DNA from: Salegentibacter salarius
Lineage (GTDB): Bacteria > Bacteroidota > Bacteroidia > Flavobacteriales > Flavobacteriaceae
Reading direction: 5' to 3'
Assembly: GCF_900168265.1 (NCBI RefSeq)
Contig: NZ_FVZF01000016.1
Span: 1-64,000, forward strand
DNA length: 64,000 nucleotides
Part shown: one piece after another, positions 41,788-50,731 of the stretch
Layout: every line of letters starts with the position of its first letter
Position numbering within the stretch: position 1 is the first letter of the stretch
Made by a program: the position numbers and the translations under genes
Notes under the pieces: generated by a model
Database searches by the model: none
The model's input: only the letters and a program-made list of their open reading frames with translations
What the model was told of the DNA's origin: nothing

Positions 41788-41825
41788 AAACCTGTAAAGC
41801 GATATGGCCTTACAGGTTTGTTTTT
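41788..41825 (-). terminator. Terminator of the DUF2723 gene
   Basis: AAACCTGTAA pairs with TTACAGGTTT, and both flanks carry T or A runs, so it also serves the opposite direction. Confidence 0.85.
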
Positions 41826-41841
41826 ACAATTCTAATAGTTT

Positions 41842-44800
41842 TTATTCCGAAGAATCTATTCTAAGTGAATTATTTCCTCCATTTAATTCGGAATTCATTC
41901 CTTCTTCAATGAGTGTTTCTTCTGGATCTGCAGGAGTTATTTCTTCTTCTTCTTCTCCATAAAAATGGCGAAACATTTCCAGGTGTTCATTAAACTCATC
42001 GGCTTTTTCTTCTAGAATTTCTTCATCCTGATGCACTACAAGTAAATCTACCAGAGCTCTATAGCGTTCAATATTAGATACAATTTCGTTAAAATAACGG
42101 TATTGCCTATCTATATCCCAGCTGCTATAATACTCTAAATTTTCTTTATAATGCGTGGCGATCTTCTCCCAGATTTCCCGGGCTTTTTCGGGTTCACCAA
42201 CTTCATAATAACCGGTAACATAAGGCTCCAGTAAAGCGTAGTAATTATAATGTTCTACCGGCATATTCTCCATTGCTAGATCAAGTACTTTTTTAGCTCG
42301 CGTGGTATCTTGCTCGTTTAACAGGTTTTCTACCAGCCTGGCCAGGTTACTCCTGTAGGTAATAGAATTTCTGCGAGTTTCAGGATCATGGTAAATATCG
42401 TCTGATCCCATATTACCCCAATCCCAGTTCATCACAATATCATACATTTTATCGGTATTGATACGTCCCATATCGTAAGGATTTCTAGGATCTACCGGAG
42501 TTTTTATTGGTACTAATTTATAAGCAACTCCTTCTAACTGAAGATATTCTTTCATCCAGAGATAGTCTTCGTCTTTAAAGCTTCCGCCGGAGAAATAAAT
42601 TGGCCTTTCCCAATTATTGTTAGCAAGAATATCCAGCATCATCAAGGTGTTTTTGTAAATAACCTGGGTGTCGAGGTTAATAGCAATTTCATCTACAATT
42701 TGATCTGCAAAACGTTCATCTACAATTCCATTTTCCAAAACAGTTTCTTTATCTACCGGAATACTTACATTTTTTGTAGGGAAAGTATTTATCATCTGTC
42801 CGCTTTGTAACTCGGCTTGAGTTCTTGGATCATCATTCTGAATATAATTTAACCAGGTTTTAAGCGGAATGGTATCCTTAGTCACCTCTTTAGCAAACAC
42901 AGCATCATTAACACCGTTGTAATCTTCATTTTCAAACTGTGAAGGAATTGGATCACTCTCAAATGCTTTTCGCTTCATTTGGTCTATGTACCAATCTGTA
43001 GCAAAAAGACTGGTATTTACAATCCTCACATCGGTGCGGTAGCGCTCAATTTGCTGTACATACCATAGCGCAAAAGTATCATTATCACCAATGGTGAAAA
43101 TTATACCATTTTCATCTATAGAATCCAGGTACATTTTAGCCATAGTAAGTGTAGTATCTCTACCGCTACGGTCATGATCGTCCCAATTTTCGGAAGCTAA
43201 AAGCACCGGCACCGCAAGTATTGAAGCAGCAATTACAATTGGCGCCGCAAGCTTTGGTTTTAGGAATTTCTTAGCCCAATCAAAGAGGGCATAGGCTCCG
43301 AAACCAATCCAAATCGCAAAAACGTAGAAGGAACCTACCAGGGCATAATCACGCTCACGTGGCTCAAAAGGTCTTTCGTTAAGGTATATTTTTAGAGCGA
43401 TTCCTGTAAAAAGGAAAAACACGAGTAATACCCAGAAATTATTTTTATCTCGTTTAAACTGAAAAACGAGTCCTATTAAACCTAAAATTAGGGGTAAGAA
43501 ATAATAAGTATTTCTCGCTTTATTATTTTTAACATCGCTGGGAAGATTGTCCTGAGGGCCAACATGCATCTCGTCTATAAAATCGATACCGCTGATCCAA
43601 TTCCCGTTCATATCGGTATATTTCCCCTGGTTGTCGTCCTGGCGTCCAACAAAATTCCACATAAAATAACGCCAGTACATATACCCGATCTGGTATTCTA
43701 ATAAATAGCCAATATTAGAAGCAAAAGATGGTTTTTCTACGTTCAGATATTCCCCAAATTGCCGTAAGAAATTATGGTAATCGCTATTATCCAGTTCTCC
43801 CTGCGCATAACGGTTTTGGAATTCGTTTACTGCGCTAACCAGCCTTTCTTCTCCCTGGTATTCCTGTTTTATGGTAAAATCCAGCGGACCGGTAAAATCC
43901 ATATAGTTTGCCGCGTGTTGCGAACTCCACATTCTTGGTAAGAATGCTTTATGGGAGTCATCCAGGTTTTGCCTGGCATTCTTATAATCGTTTACAATAA
44001 TATATTTTCCTGCTTCTTCGTCCTTTTCGTATTTCGGTTTGGCATCAGAGTAAGGATTGTCTTCATCTAAACCTGCATACATTTCTGAAAACTGCGGGCC
44101 GTAAAATAAATGTGTTTCCCCGTATTGTTCCCGATTGTAATAGGCTAGTAATTCACGAGCATTGTCGGGGCTGTTTTCATTAATAACTGTAGGGGCGTTA
44201 GATCTTATAGGAAGCATTACCCAACTTGAAAATCCTATTAGAATAAATAGAATGCAAAGAAATAAGGTGTTTAGCTGAAAATAATTTTTCTTTCGGGTAT
44301 AATTAATTCCGAAGTAAAAGATGGCCACAATCACTAAAAGCGCGATCACGGTACCGGTGTTAAACGGTAGGCCAAGCGAATTAGTAAAGAACAATTCTGA
44401 AGCGGCAAAGAAAGTAAGCGTGTAAGGCAGAAGTAGTTTAAAGATGAACATCAAAACTGCCACTACTACGATATTCGCTATAATAAAATTCTTAACCGTA
44501 ACTTTTTTATAATTTTTGAAGAAGTATAAAAAGCCGATAGCTGGAATAGTAAGCAGTCCCAAAAAGTGGACTCCAAAAGACAAGCCTACGACCAATGAGA
44601 TTAGAATTAGCCATCGGTTTCCACGAGGTTTAAACATATCGCGTTCCCAAAGCAACCCTAAATAGAAGAGTAGGGCCATAAGGCAGGCCGCCATAGCATA
44701 AACTTCAGCCTCTACGGCGCTAAACCAAAAACTATCGGTATAGGTAAACGCTAAAGATCCAACAAGAGCGCTACCCAGAACAGCCATTTTATTGGCGGGT

Positions 44801-45141
44801 TTAAGTTTTTCTACGGGTCCTGCGATCTTTAAAACCAGTAAACTTATAGACCAGAACATGAAAAGTACGGCAAAAGCACTGGCGGCCCCAGACATAAAGT
44901 TTACCATTAGCGCAACCTGCGAATTATCTGGTGCGAAGGTGGAAAAGAATGCGCCCAGCATCTGGTATAAAGGCGCTCCCGGAGGGTGGCCTACTTCAAG
45001 ATTTGCGGAAGTTGCAATATATTCTCCTGCATCCCAAAAGCTTGCTGTTGGTTCCAGGGTTAGGGTGTAAGTAGTAAGTGCAATTAAAAATACCAGCCAT
45101 CCTAATATTTTATTCCACTTCCTGAAGCTAAAATCTGTCAT
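41842..45141 (-). CDS. DUF2723 giant membrane protein (GT-C-like with TPR-like tail)
   Basis: This 1099-residue protein has a large N-terminal membrane domain (about 12 or more helices) with the DUF2723 start TASFWDAGEYIATSANLEVGHPPGAPLYQML. That pattern, with an acidic pair in the first loop, resembles protein O-mannosyltransferase-type GT-C enzymes. The soluble half ends in helical repeats and an acidic tail (EEEEEITPADPEETLIEE). The likely role is transfer of a lipid-linked sugar to exported proteins, which is inference; Bacteroidota do glycosylate secreted proteins. Length is normal for the family. Confidence 0.88.
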   Translation of the reverse strand: MTDFSFRKWNKILGWLVFLIALTTYTLTLEPTASFWDAGEYIATSANLEVGHPPGAPLYQMLGAFFSTFAPDNSQVALMVNFMSGAASAFAVLFMFWSISLLVLKIAGPVEKLKPANKMAVLGSALVGSLAFTYTDSFWFSAVEAEVYAMAACLMALLFYLGLLWERDMFKPRGNRWLILISLVVGLSFGVHFLGLLTIPAIGFLYFFKNYKKVTVKNFIIANIVVVAVLMFIFKLLLPYTLTFFAASELFFTNSLGLPFNTGTVIALLVIVAIFYFGINYTRKKNYFQLNTLFLCILFILIGFSSWVMLPIRSNAPTVINENSPDNARELLAYYNREQYGETHLFYGPQFSEMYAGLDEDNPYSDAKPKYEKDEEAGKYIIVNDYKNARQNLDDSHKAFLPRMWSSQHAANYMDFTGPLDFTIKQEYQGEERLVSAVNEFQNRYAQGELDNSDYHNFLRQFGEYLNVEKPSFASNIGYLLEYQIGYMYWRYFMWNFVGRQDDNQGKYTDMNGNWISGIDFIDEMHVGPQDNLPSDVKNNKARNTYYFLPLILGLIGLVFQFKRDKNNFWVLLVFFLFTGIALKIYLNERPFEPRERDYALVGSFYVFAIWIGFGAYALFDWAKKFLKPKLAAPIVIAASILAVPVLLASENWDDHDRSGRDTTLTMAKMYLDSIDENGIIFTIGDNDTFALWYVQQIERYRTDVRIVNTSLFATDWYIDQMKRKAFESDPIPSQFENEDYNGVNDAVFAKEVTKDTIPLKTWLNYIQNDDPRTQAELQSGQMINTFPTKNVSIPVDKETVLENGIVDERFADQIVDEIAINLDTQVIYKNTLMMLDILANNNWERPIYFSGGSFKDEDYLWMKEYLQLEGVAYKLVPIKTPVDPRNPYDMGRINTDKMYDIVMNWDWGNMGSDDIYHDPETRRNSITYRSNLARLVENLLNEQDTTRAKKVLDLAMENMPVEHYNYYALLEPYVTGYYEVGEPEKAREIWEKIATHYKENLEYYSSWDIDRQYRYFNEIVSNIERYRALVDLLVVHQDEEILEEKADEFNEHLEMFRHFYGEEEEEITPADPEETLIEEGMNSELNGGNNSLRIDSSE

Positions 45142-45352
45142 TTTTGAGTAAAATTGAATCTTATGTGGCGAATTTAATAATAAAAATAAGAATGTTTTAC
45201 TAACGGACTTTAAAACGAAATATTTTCTGAAAAGACTGAAAATAAAGCTGTTTTACAAACTTTGTTTTTCGAGAATTTGAAGCAAAATTTAGCCGGGAAA
45301 AAAATACTCTTCATTTTTTAAAGAAAAAGTTTGCGCAATAGAAACTTTGTTT

Positions 45353-45360
45353 TAAATTTG
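45353..45360 (+). promoter_or_regulatory. Promoter of tRNA-Gln
   Basis: TAAATTTG is a -7 box 18 bases before the tRNA. TTTG at 45330-45333 is a matching -33 element, with 19 bases between them, making this the best complete promoter in the window. Confidence 0.75.
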
Positions 45361-45377
45361 CATCCGCATTACAGCAA

Positions 45378-45450
45378 TGGCCTATGGTGTAACTGGCAAC
45401 ACGTCTGGTTTTGGTCCAGAAGAGTCTAGGTTCGAGCCCTAGTAGGCCAA
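45378..45450 (+). tRNA. tRNA-Gln (anticodon TTG)
   Basis: All arms fold: the acceptor TGGCCTA/TAGGCCA, a D arm, the anticodon stem TCTGG/CCAGA with loop TTTTGGT (anticodon TTG reading CAA), and the T stem CTAGG/CCTAG with TTCGAGC. The discriminator is A45450 and CCA is not encoded. It has its own promoter and terminator, so it is a single-gene unit. Confidence 0.97.
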
Positions 45451-45458
45451 CAAAAATT

Positions 45459-45489
45459 AACCGAATTCTGAAAAGAGTTCGGTTTTTTT
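45459..45489 (+). terminator. Terminator after tRNA-Gln
   Basis: AACCGAA pairs with TTCGGTT and a run of T follows. Confidence 0.9.
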
Positions 45490-45530
45490 GTTTTTGTAAT
45501 AATTTGCCCGGAACCTATTTTAAAAAAGTG

Positions 45531-45568
45531 CGTCACTGCGAGGAGGCGTTAGCCGAGGTGGCAATCCA
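45531..45568. repeat. Short repeat of the GTCATTGC...GCAATC type, copy 2
   Basis: CGTCACTGCGAGGAGGC and GTGGCAATCC match the other copy (33981-34013) in layout. It lies between the tRNA terminator and the DUF481 stop. Confidence 0.5.
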
Positions 45569-45612
45569 TCATTAAGCTTTATTCTTTCGTTAAGACTAAC
45601 AGAAAAATTCAA

Positions 45613-46371
45613 CTAAAGATTAAATCCTACCCCAATTTGTAATTGTGAAGTGTATTCTTTGGTATTTAACGGAGTTTTACTGTCAAAATAATAATCGTAG
45701 ATCATAAAAACCTTAAACCAGCTTGCCAGGGGAATATCCAGCCTGAATTGTTCCAAAATTCTGTAATCTTCCAAATTTCTGTAAAGTGGCTGATAGTAAA
45801 CGGTATTGGTGATAGAAAATCTATTAGATTTTGAGAGATACGAAATTGATAAGTAGGTGCTATTTCTATGATTGTAATTTGTTGAGCCGGCTCTGTCGCT
45901 ATATTCTACCTCGTACAAATAGCTATTTCCCAAATAACCTGTAAAATATTCCCGGTCCATCCATTTCATCCTTAAACCGGCTCCAACCAGATTTCTTTGT
46001 TCTACCACCAAAAGCTGATTGTATTGTCCCTGTAGAAAAGCTTCCAGCCTCAATAGGTTACTGAACTTGTAATTGAATCTTGTATGTAGAAACCAGGAGT
46101 TCTGCAAATTTCCTTCTTCAGCATCTATTAATTTGTAATTCCCTAAAAAGAGATAGATTTTCTTTAAATCTTTAGATTTTAATTGCGTGGTAAGCGTTCC
46201 GTTTAGTTGATTCACCGCCAGCCCATCATTATTAGAATGGTTAAACGCAAAATCGGCATTCAATACAAAACGGGAAGAATCGGTTTGAAGTCTTTTAGTT
46301 TCTATGTTTACCAACTGGGCGTTTGCAAATATTGGGCAGAGTAAAAGGAGAAAAAGGAATCTTTTGAACAT
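45613..46371 (-). CDS. DUF481 outer-membrane beta-barrel protein
   Basis: This 252-residue protein has a signal peptide (residues 1-18, ending IFANA) and alternating aromatic strands, the pattern of DUF481 barrels (YLFLGNYKLIDAEEGN, RLEAFLQGQYN, MKWMDREYFTGYLGN). The protein ends in a strand with LQIGVGFNL, suitable for BAM insertion. Its function is unknown. It is divergent from the PAS sensor kinase gene. Confidence 0.85.
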   Translation of the reverse strand: MFKRFLFLLLLCPIFANAQLVNIETKRLQTDSSRFVLNADFAFNHSNNDGLAVNQLNGTLTTQLKSKDLKKIYLFLGNYKLIDAEEGNLQNSWFLHTRFNYKFSNLLRLEAFLQGQYNQLLVVEQRNLVGAGLRMKWMDREYFTGYLGNSYLYEVEYSDRAGSTNYNHRNSTYLSISYLSKSNRFSITNTVYYQPLYRNLEDYRILEQFRLDIPLASWFKVFMIYDYYFDSKTPLNTKEYTSQLQIGVGFNL

Positions 46372-46388
46372 TAGGTTTATTTGGTGTT

Positions 46389-46396
46389 CAAAGATA
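46389..46396 (-). promoter_or_regulatory. TAnnTTTG -7 box for the DUF481 gene
   Basis: TATCTTTG on the reverse strand lies 17 bases before the ATG. Confidence 0.6.
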
Positions 46397-46565
46397 AAAA
46401 CTAAGACTATATGTAAAAAGACAGATTTCTAAATCCTTAATTTTAGCTGAATTGTAAAAATACCAGCTGTTTCTTCTAGTTTCTTAAAAAAATTAAAATC
46501 TTGTTTTCTTAATAATTCGTTCAACACTTTGTAATTTAGTTTCCATAAATCCTAACCAATAAATT

Positions 46566-47798
46566 GTGGCTTTAGAATTTTTTAAAGAAAACGAACAAGT
46601 ATTTAATCTTTTATTCGAAGCGGCTTCAGAAGGGGTTGTGGTAGTAGATAGTCAACAAATAATCGTTACCGCAAACAAGGCTGCCCTGGAGATGTTCGGG
46701 TACCAAAAAGAAGAGCTTGTAGGAGCAAACCTCAACATCCTTATTCCTAAACAATATAAAGCCAACCATCATGAACATTTTGATAAGTTCATGGAGCATA
46801 GCGAAAAGAGGCAGATGGGTCACGGAAGGGATCTTTTTGGAGTGAAAAAGAACGGAACTCAATTTCCTGTTGAAGCAGGATTGAATCCGTTTAAGGTAGA
46901 CGGGGAGCGCTTTGTAATGTCTTTAATCGTAGATATTACGATTAGAAAAGAAAATCAGCGTCAAATTAGAGAATTGAATGCTGAACTGGAGGATAAAATT
47001 AAAATAAGAACCCGGGAACTTAGCAAGACGGTTGATGACCTGGAGAAGGAAATTTCAAAAAGGAAAGAGGCTGAAAAACGAATTAAACTGGCCTTAAAAC
47101 AGGAAAAAGAACTCAATGAATTAAAAACGAAATTCCTCTCCCTGGTTTCACACGAATTTAAAACCCCGCTAAGCGGAATACTTACTTCGGCCACTTTAGC
47201 CGAAAAATATACCCAAACCGAACAGCAGGAAAAACGTACCAAGCACCTTACCACAATCAAAAACAAGGTGCATTATCTCAATAATATTCTGAACGATTTC
47301 CTTTCGCTGGAACGCCTGGAATCTGGCAATGTAAATTATAAATACACGGCATTTAGTCTTAATAAATTAGTGAACGAGGTAATTTACAATGCCAATGTAA
47401 CGCTTAAATATGGCCAGGAAATAGAGTATGATAATGATATGGAAGATGTTACCCTGTATCAGGATGAAAAGATACTGGAACTTATTCTTTCAAATTTAAT
47501 TGGGAATTCCATTAAATATTCTCCGGAAGATTCCACGATATTTTTTAGAATATTTCCGAAGGATAAAAAGATTATTTTTGAAGTAGAGGACGAAGGAATG
47601 GGAATTCCGCAGAAAGACCAGAAGCATATCTTTGAGCGTTATTTTAGGGCAGAAAATGCCCTGCTAAACCAGGGAACTGGGATTGGACTCAATATTGTAA
47701 AGGTGCACGTAGAAAATATGGGCGGCACCATATTTTTTGAAAGTGTAGAAAATAAAGGCACTAAATTTACCGTAACATTACCTAACCAAAATAGATAG
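46566..47798 (+). CDS. Cytoplasmic PAS-domain sensor histidine kinase
   Basis: This 410-residue kinase starts at GTG 46566 (MALEFFKENEQ). It has a PAS domain (about residues 10-125), a coiled coil (about 130-190), the dimerisation domain with its phospho-His (SLVSHEFKTPLSGI) and the ATPase domain (N box SNLIGNSIKYS, G1 EDEGMGI, G2 GTGIGLNIVKV). There is no membrane segment, so it senses an internal signal such as oxygen, redox state or a small molecule. The receiver-Crp fusion gene follows by 39 bases and is its likely partner. Confidence 0.93.
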   Translation: MALEFFKENEQVFNLLFEAASEGVVVVDSQQIIVTANKAALEMFGYQKEELVGANLNILIPKQYKANHHEHFDKFMEHSEKRQMGHGRDLFGVKKNGTQFPVEAGLNPFKVDGERFVMSLIVDITIRKENQRQIRELNAELEDKIKIRTRELSKTVDDLEKEISKRKEAEKRIKLALKQEKELNELKTKFLSLVSHEFKTPLSGILTSATLAEKYTQTEQQEKRTKHLTTIKNKVHYLNNILNDFLSLERLESGNVNYKYTAFSLNKLVNEVIYNANVTLKYGQEIEYDNDMEDVTLYQDEKILELILSNLIGNSIKYSPEDSTIFFRIFPKDKKIIFEVEDEGMGIPQKDQKHIFERYFRAENALLNQGTGIGLNIVKVHVENMGGTIFFESVENKGTKFTVTLPNQNR

Positions 47799-47837
47799 TC
47801 GCCAGTTTATATTGGTGAGCATTGAAAATAGTTTGAA

Positions 47838-48869
47838 ATGAGGAAAATACTTTTAATTGAAGACGATGTAACCGTTAGGGAGAATACAGCTGAATTGCTT
47901 GAGCTCTCAAATTATGAAGTAGTAACCGCGCCCGATGGAAAAAAAGGCGTAGATAAAGCCAAAGAAGAAATTCCAGATATTATTGTTTGCGATATCATGA
48001 TGCCAGAGCTAGATGGCTACGATGTGCTCACAAGGTTATCTGAAGACTCAACCACTAAAGGAATTCCTTTTATTTTTCTTTCAGCAAAAACCGAGCATAA
48101 AGATGTAAGAAGAGGGATGGATCTTGGGGCAGACGATTACCTAACCAAACCTTTTGAAGAAGAAGATCTTTTAAGTGCTATTGAAAGCAGGTTGGCGAAG
48201 GTGGAAATTATCCAGGCACAGAAAAATGAAGATGATGGAGAATCTGTGCAGAATTTGTCTGCTTTTAGGGAAATGATGAAGAACCGGGAACAAATACAGT
48301 TTAAAGCCGGGGAGAATATTTATAAAGAAGGGAAATCTTCGCTTCATTTTTATATGGTAGGCCGCGGCGTTGTAAAAGCTCATAAATTTGATAGCCGAGG
48401 GAAAGAAATGATCACTGAATTGTATAAAGAAGATGACTTTTTTGGAAACCTTAGCTTTAATAAGAATACGGCTTACGGGGAGTATGCCACAGCTTTAGAA
48501 GACAGTTTGCTTTACGTGGTTTCTAAAGATAATTTGCGTGATATTCTAAAGAACAACAGCAATATTAGCATGGAATTGCTGCAGGAAATGGGCGACCATT
48601 TAATGGGTGTAAAAGAGCAATTAATGGAAATTGCCTATGCTTCGGTGAGAAGGAAAACAGCACGTACCATTTTACTGTTTGCTCATAAAATAAAGAAAAA
48701 CCCTTTGCACAGCATAAGGATCTCCCGGGCCGACCTGGCGGGAGTTGCAGGAATAGCTTCAGAAACCTTAATTAGAACCCTTTCAGATTTTAAAAAAGAA
48801 GGACTTATAGAGATTGAAGGGCGAAATGTTAAGCTCTTAGACGCCGAAAAACTGGAGCGTATTAGTTAA
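47838..48869 (+). CDS. Response regulator fused to a Crp/Fnr-type regulator
   Basis: This 343-residue regulator has an N-terminal receiver (Asp52 in CDIMMPELDG, Lys104 in YLTKPF), a cNMP-binding-like domain (about 140-250, KAGENIYKEGKSSLHFYMVG) and a Crp helix-turn-helix (about 285-335, RADLAGVAGIASETLIRTLSDFKKEG). It would join phosphorylation by the upstream PAS kinase with DNA binding. The fusion is not the common layout of either family. A universal stress protein gene follows by 85 bases. Confidence 0.93.
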   Translation: MRKILLIEDDVTVRENTAELLELSNYEVVTAPDGKKGVDKAKEEIPDIIVCDIMMPELDGYDVLTRLSEDSTTKGIPFIFLSAKTEHKDVRRGMDLGADDYLTKPFEEEDLLSAIESRLAKVEIIQAQKNEDDGESVQNLSAFREMMKNREQIQFKAGENIYKEGKSSLHFYMVGRGVVKAHKFDSRGKEMITELYKEDDFFGNLSFNKNTAYGEYATALEDSLLYVVSKDNLRDILKNNSNISMELLQEMGDHLMGVKEQLMEIAYASVRRKTARTILLFAHKIKKNPLHSIRISRADLAGVAGIASETLIRTLSDFKKEGLIEIEGRNVKLLDAEKLERIS

Positions 48870-48917
48870 TTTTTCGAAGACCTGACGGGAATCATATTTG
48901 GGATTGATCTTTCAAAC

Positions 48918-48925
48918 TATTTTTG
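48918..48925 (+). promoter_or_regulatory. TAnnTTTG -7 box for the Usp gene
   Basis: TATTTTTG followed by GCC lies 29 bases before the ATG. Confidence 0.5.
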
Positions 48926-48954
48926 GCCAAAATTAGCGCTGAAATTTCAAGCCC

Positions 48955-49698
48955 ATGAATGTTTTAATACTTACAGACTTTTCTGCTCAGGCTTATAATG
49001 CTGCCAGGTATGCCTTAAACTCTACGTCAGGGCCTTCCAATTTCTATGTGCTCCATGCCTCAAATGGGGAAGCTGCACAAGTGGATGAGGCTCTTTCAGA
49101 AATGGTAGGCAAACTTAAGAAGCAACCTGCGGCAAAGGAGCATTGTTTTTCAGCTCTTCCTTTTTCCGATAATCTTATTAACGCCACCCGAAAAGCTGTT
49201 ATAGAAAAGCGGATTGATCTAATTGTGATGGGAGCTTCAGGAAAAAACACTTCTAATTTTCAGGGGCTTGGAGGTAATACTTGTAATGTGGTGAAGAAAG
49301 TGAAATGCCCGGTGTTGGTGGTGCCAAATTGCGATTTTAAGCAGTGGGAACAATTATATCTTCCTTTAGATTTACGTTTTCCGGTAAATACCCAGGCTTT
49401 ACAGTTACTGCAAAAACTGCCGGTAACAGAAAATGTAGCGCTGAATGTTTGGGAATTCGATCTAAACAATTCGGGAGCAAATATTGAAGATTTTAGATCG
49501 GTTAATTATGAGCTGCATCGCCAAACCTTAAAAAAAGAATCAGATTTCCTGGATAAGTTTTGGCCAGAAGCGAATGCTAAAGCCAATCTAATTGTATTTT
49601 TTGCCCGTCAACTTCATATTACAGAAAAGCTTTTAAACAGGCTTTCTACAGTAGGAACAAGGAAGCAAAACCTTCCTGTGCTAATACTTCACGGATAA
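48955..49698 (+). CDS. Universal stress protein (UspA-like, tandem half-domains)
   Basis: This 247-residue protein has one clear Usp domain (about 1-125) with VMGASGKNTSNFQGLGGNT, a form of the ATP-binding loop G-x2-G-x9-G in which the usual Ser/Thr is altered. A second degenerate domain follows (about 130-247). Such proteins respond to oxygen or energy limits. It lies behind the kinase/receiver-Crp pair, and the group forms an energy or oxygen-response cluster (inference). It has its own -7 box. Confidence 0.85.
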   Translation: MNVLILTDFSAQAYNAARYALNSTSGPSNFYVLHASNGEAAQVDEALSEMVGKLKKQPAAKEHCFSALPFSDNLINATRKAVIEKRIDLIVMGASGKNTSNFQGLGGNTCNVVKKVKCPVLVVPNCDFKQWEQLYLPLDLRFPVNTQALQLLQKLPVTENVALNVWEFDLNNSGANIEDFRSVNYELHRQTLKKESDFLDKFWPEANAKANLIVFFARQLHITEKLLNRLSTVGTRKQNLPVLILHG

Positions 49699-49782
49699 TC
49701 TTCTAAATTTTGGTTAAAGTTTACTCTTTTCCTATTAAAATCTATCCTTTAAGCGCTTGTGTTTTTGCTAAATATAGCAGAA

Positions 49783-49800
49783 AACCCTATGTTTAGGGTT
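49783..49800 (+). terminator. Hairpin downstream of the Usp gene
   Basis: AACCCTA pairs with TAGGGTT around a four-base loop, but no T run follows, so termination is uncertain. Confidence 0.35.
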
Positions 49801-49834
49801 CAATCTAAAGAGGGTATCTGAAAGGTTTTATTTC

Positions 49835-49925
49835 TGTCAAGCTGAACTTGTTTCAGCTTCTAACATGTTTTGAACAATAACAACTTAGATTCTGAAATAT
49901 CCCGATGTTTCGGGACAGAATGACG
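49835..49925. repeat. Dispersed two-hairpin repeat, family 1, copy E (with extra hairpin)
   Basis: The arms follow copy A, but the right-arm loop holds an additional TCCCGA/TCGGGA hairpin. The copy is 91 bases long and lies upstream of the carbonic anhydrase gene. Confidence 0.85.
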
Positions 49926-49989
49926 ATTTCATTTTTTTTCAGACAGCTTTTTTATTTATAAGAAAATAATAAATTTTAAAAAAGAAATT

Positions 49990-50556
49990 ATGAATAAAGA
50001 CGAAGTATTAAATAGATTAAAAGAAGGCAATAAGCGTTTTACTGAAGATAAAAAGGAAGGAAAATTACAGGATAAATCCCGAAGAGAAGAATTAACCGGC
50101 GGGCAGTCACCTTACGCCATTGTATTGAGCTGTGCCGATAGCCGTGTAGTGCCAGAACTTGCTTTTGATACCGGCCTTGGAGAATTATTTACTGTGCGTG
50201 TAGCCGGAAATATTGCAAATAGCTCTTCTATTGCCAGTATGGAATATGCGGTAGCAAATTTAGGTACCGAAATTATTGTGGTAATGGGTCACGAAAGCTG
50301 TGGTGCTGTTACTGCTGCTATGAAAGGTGGCGATAATGGATATAATTTAAACCACCTTGTTTCTCATATAGCACCTGCAATAGCTGCTTCAGGGAAAGAT
50401 GCTCCAGTTAATGATGTAGTGAAGAAGAATGCGCAATTAACTGCTGAAGAGCTTAAAACTCGCTCTACGATTATTAAAGATGCAGCCGATAGCGGAAAAG
50501 TGAAAATCGTACCGGCTTATTACAATTTAGATTCCGGGAAAGTAGATTTTCTATAA
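49990..50556 (+). CDS. Beta-type carbonic anhydrase
   Basis: This 188-residue zinc enzyme hydrates CO2 to bicarbonate. The zinc ligands Cys48, His101 and Cys104 and the Asp50-Arg52 pair are visible in LSCADSRVVPE and GHESCGAV. No signal peptide is present, so it is cytoplasmic. The short length and the missing C-terminal extension fit the smaller bacterial beta class. It is bracketed by repeats E and F and ends in its own terminator. Confidence 0.96.
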   Translation: MNKDEVLNRLKEGNKRFTEDKKEGKLQDKSRREELTGGQSPYAIVLSCADSRVVPELAFDTGLGELFTVRVAGNIANSSSIASMEYAVANLGTEIIVVMGHESCGAVTAAMKGGDNGYNLNHLVSHIAPAIAASGKDAPVNDVVKKNAQLTAEELKTRSTIIKDAADSGKVKIVPAYYNLDSGKVDFL

Positions 50557-50575
50557 AGAGATATATTCCATAACA

Positions 50576-50612
50576 AAAGCTCTAATGGTATTAATCTTTA
50601 GGGCTTTTTTTG
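50576..50612 (+). terminator. Terminator of the carbonic anhydrase gene
   Basis: AAAGCTCTAA pairs with TTTAGGGCTTT with one wobble, and a run of T follows. Confidence 0.8.
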
Positions 50613-50632
50613 TTCAGTTTAAATGAAAAAAA

Positions 50633-50710
50633 CGTCATCCTGAACTTGTTTCAGGATCTAAGTCGTTTGAATCGAAAGATATTAGAAGCTGAAACCAGTT
50701 CAGCTTGACG
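50633..50710. repeat. Dispersed two-hairpin repeat, family 1, copy F
   Basis: This copy combines a left arm of type TCCTGAA...TTCAGGA with a right arm of type AGCTGAA...TTCAGCT. It lies between the carbonic anhydrase terminator and the truncated hemoglobin stop. Confidence 0.85.
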
Positions 50711-50731
50711 AAATTAACCTTTTTATATAAT

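Noticed and set aside
49783-49800. Hairpin after the Usp gene as a firm terminator
   Set aside because: The stem is good but no T run follows on the plus strand, so it is only listed with low confidence.
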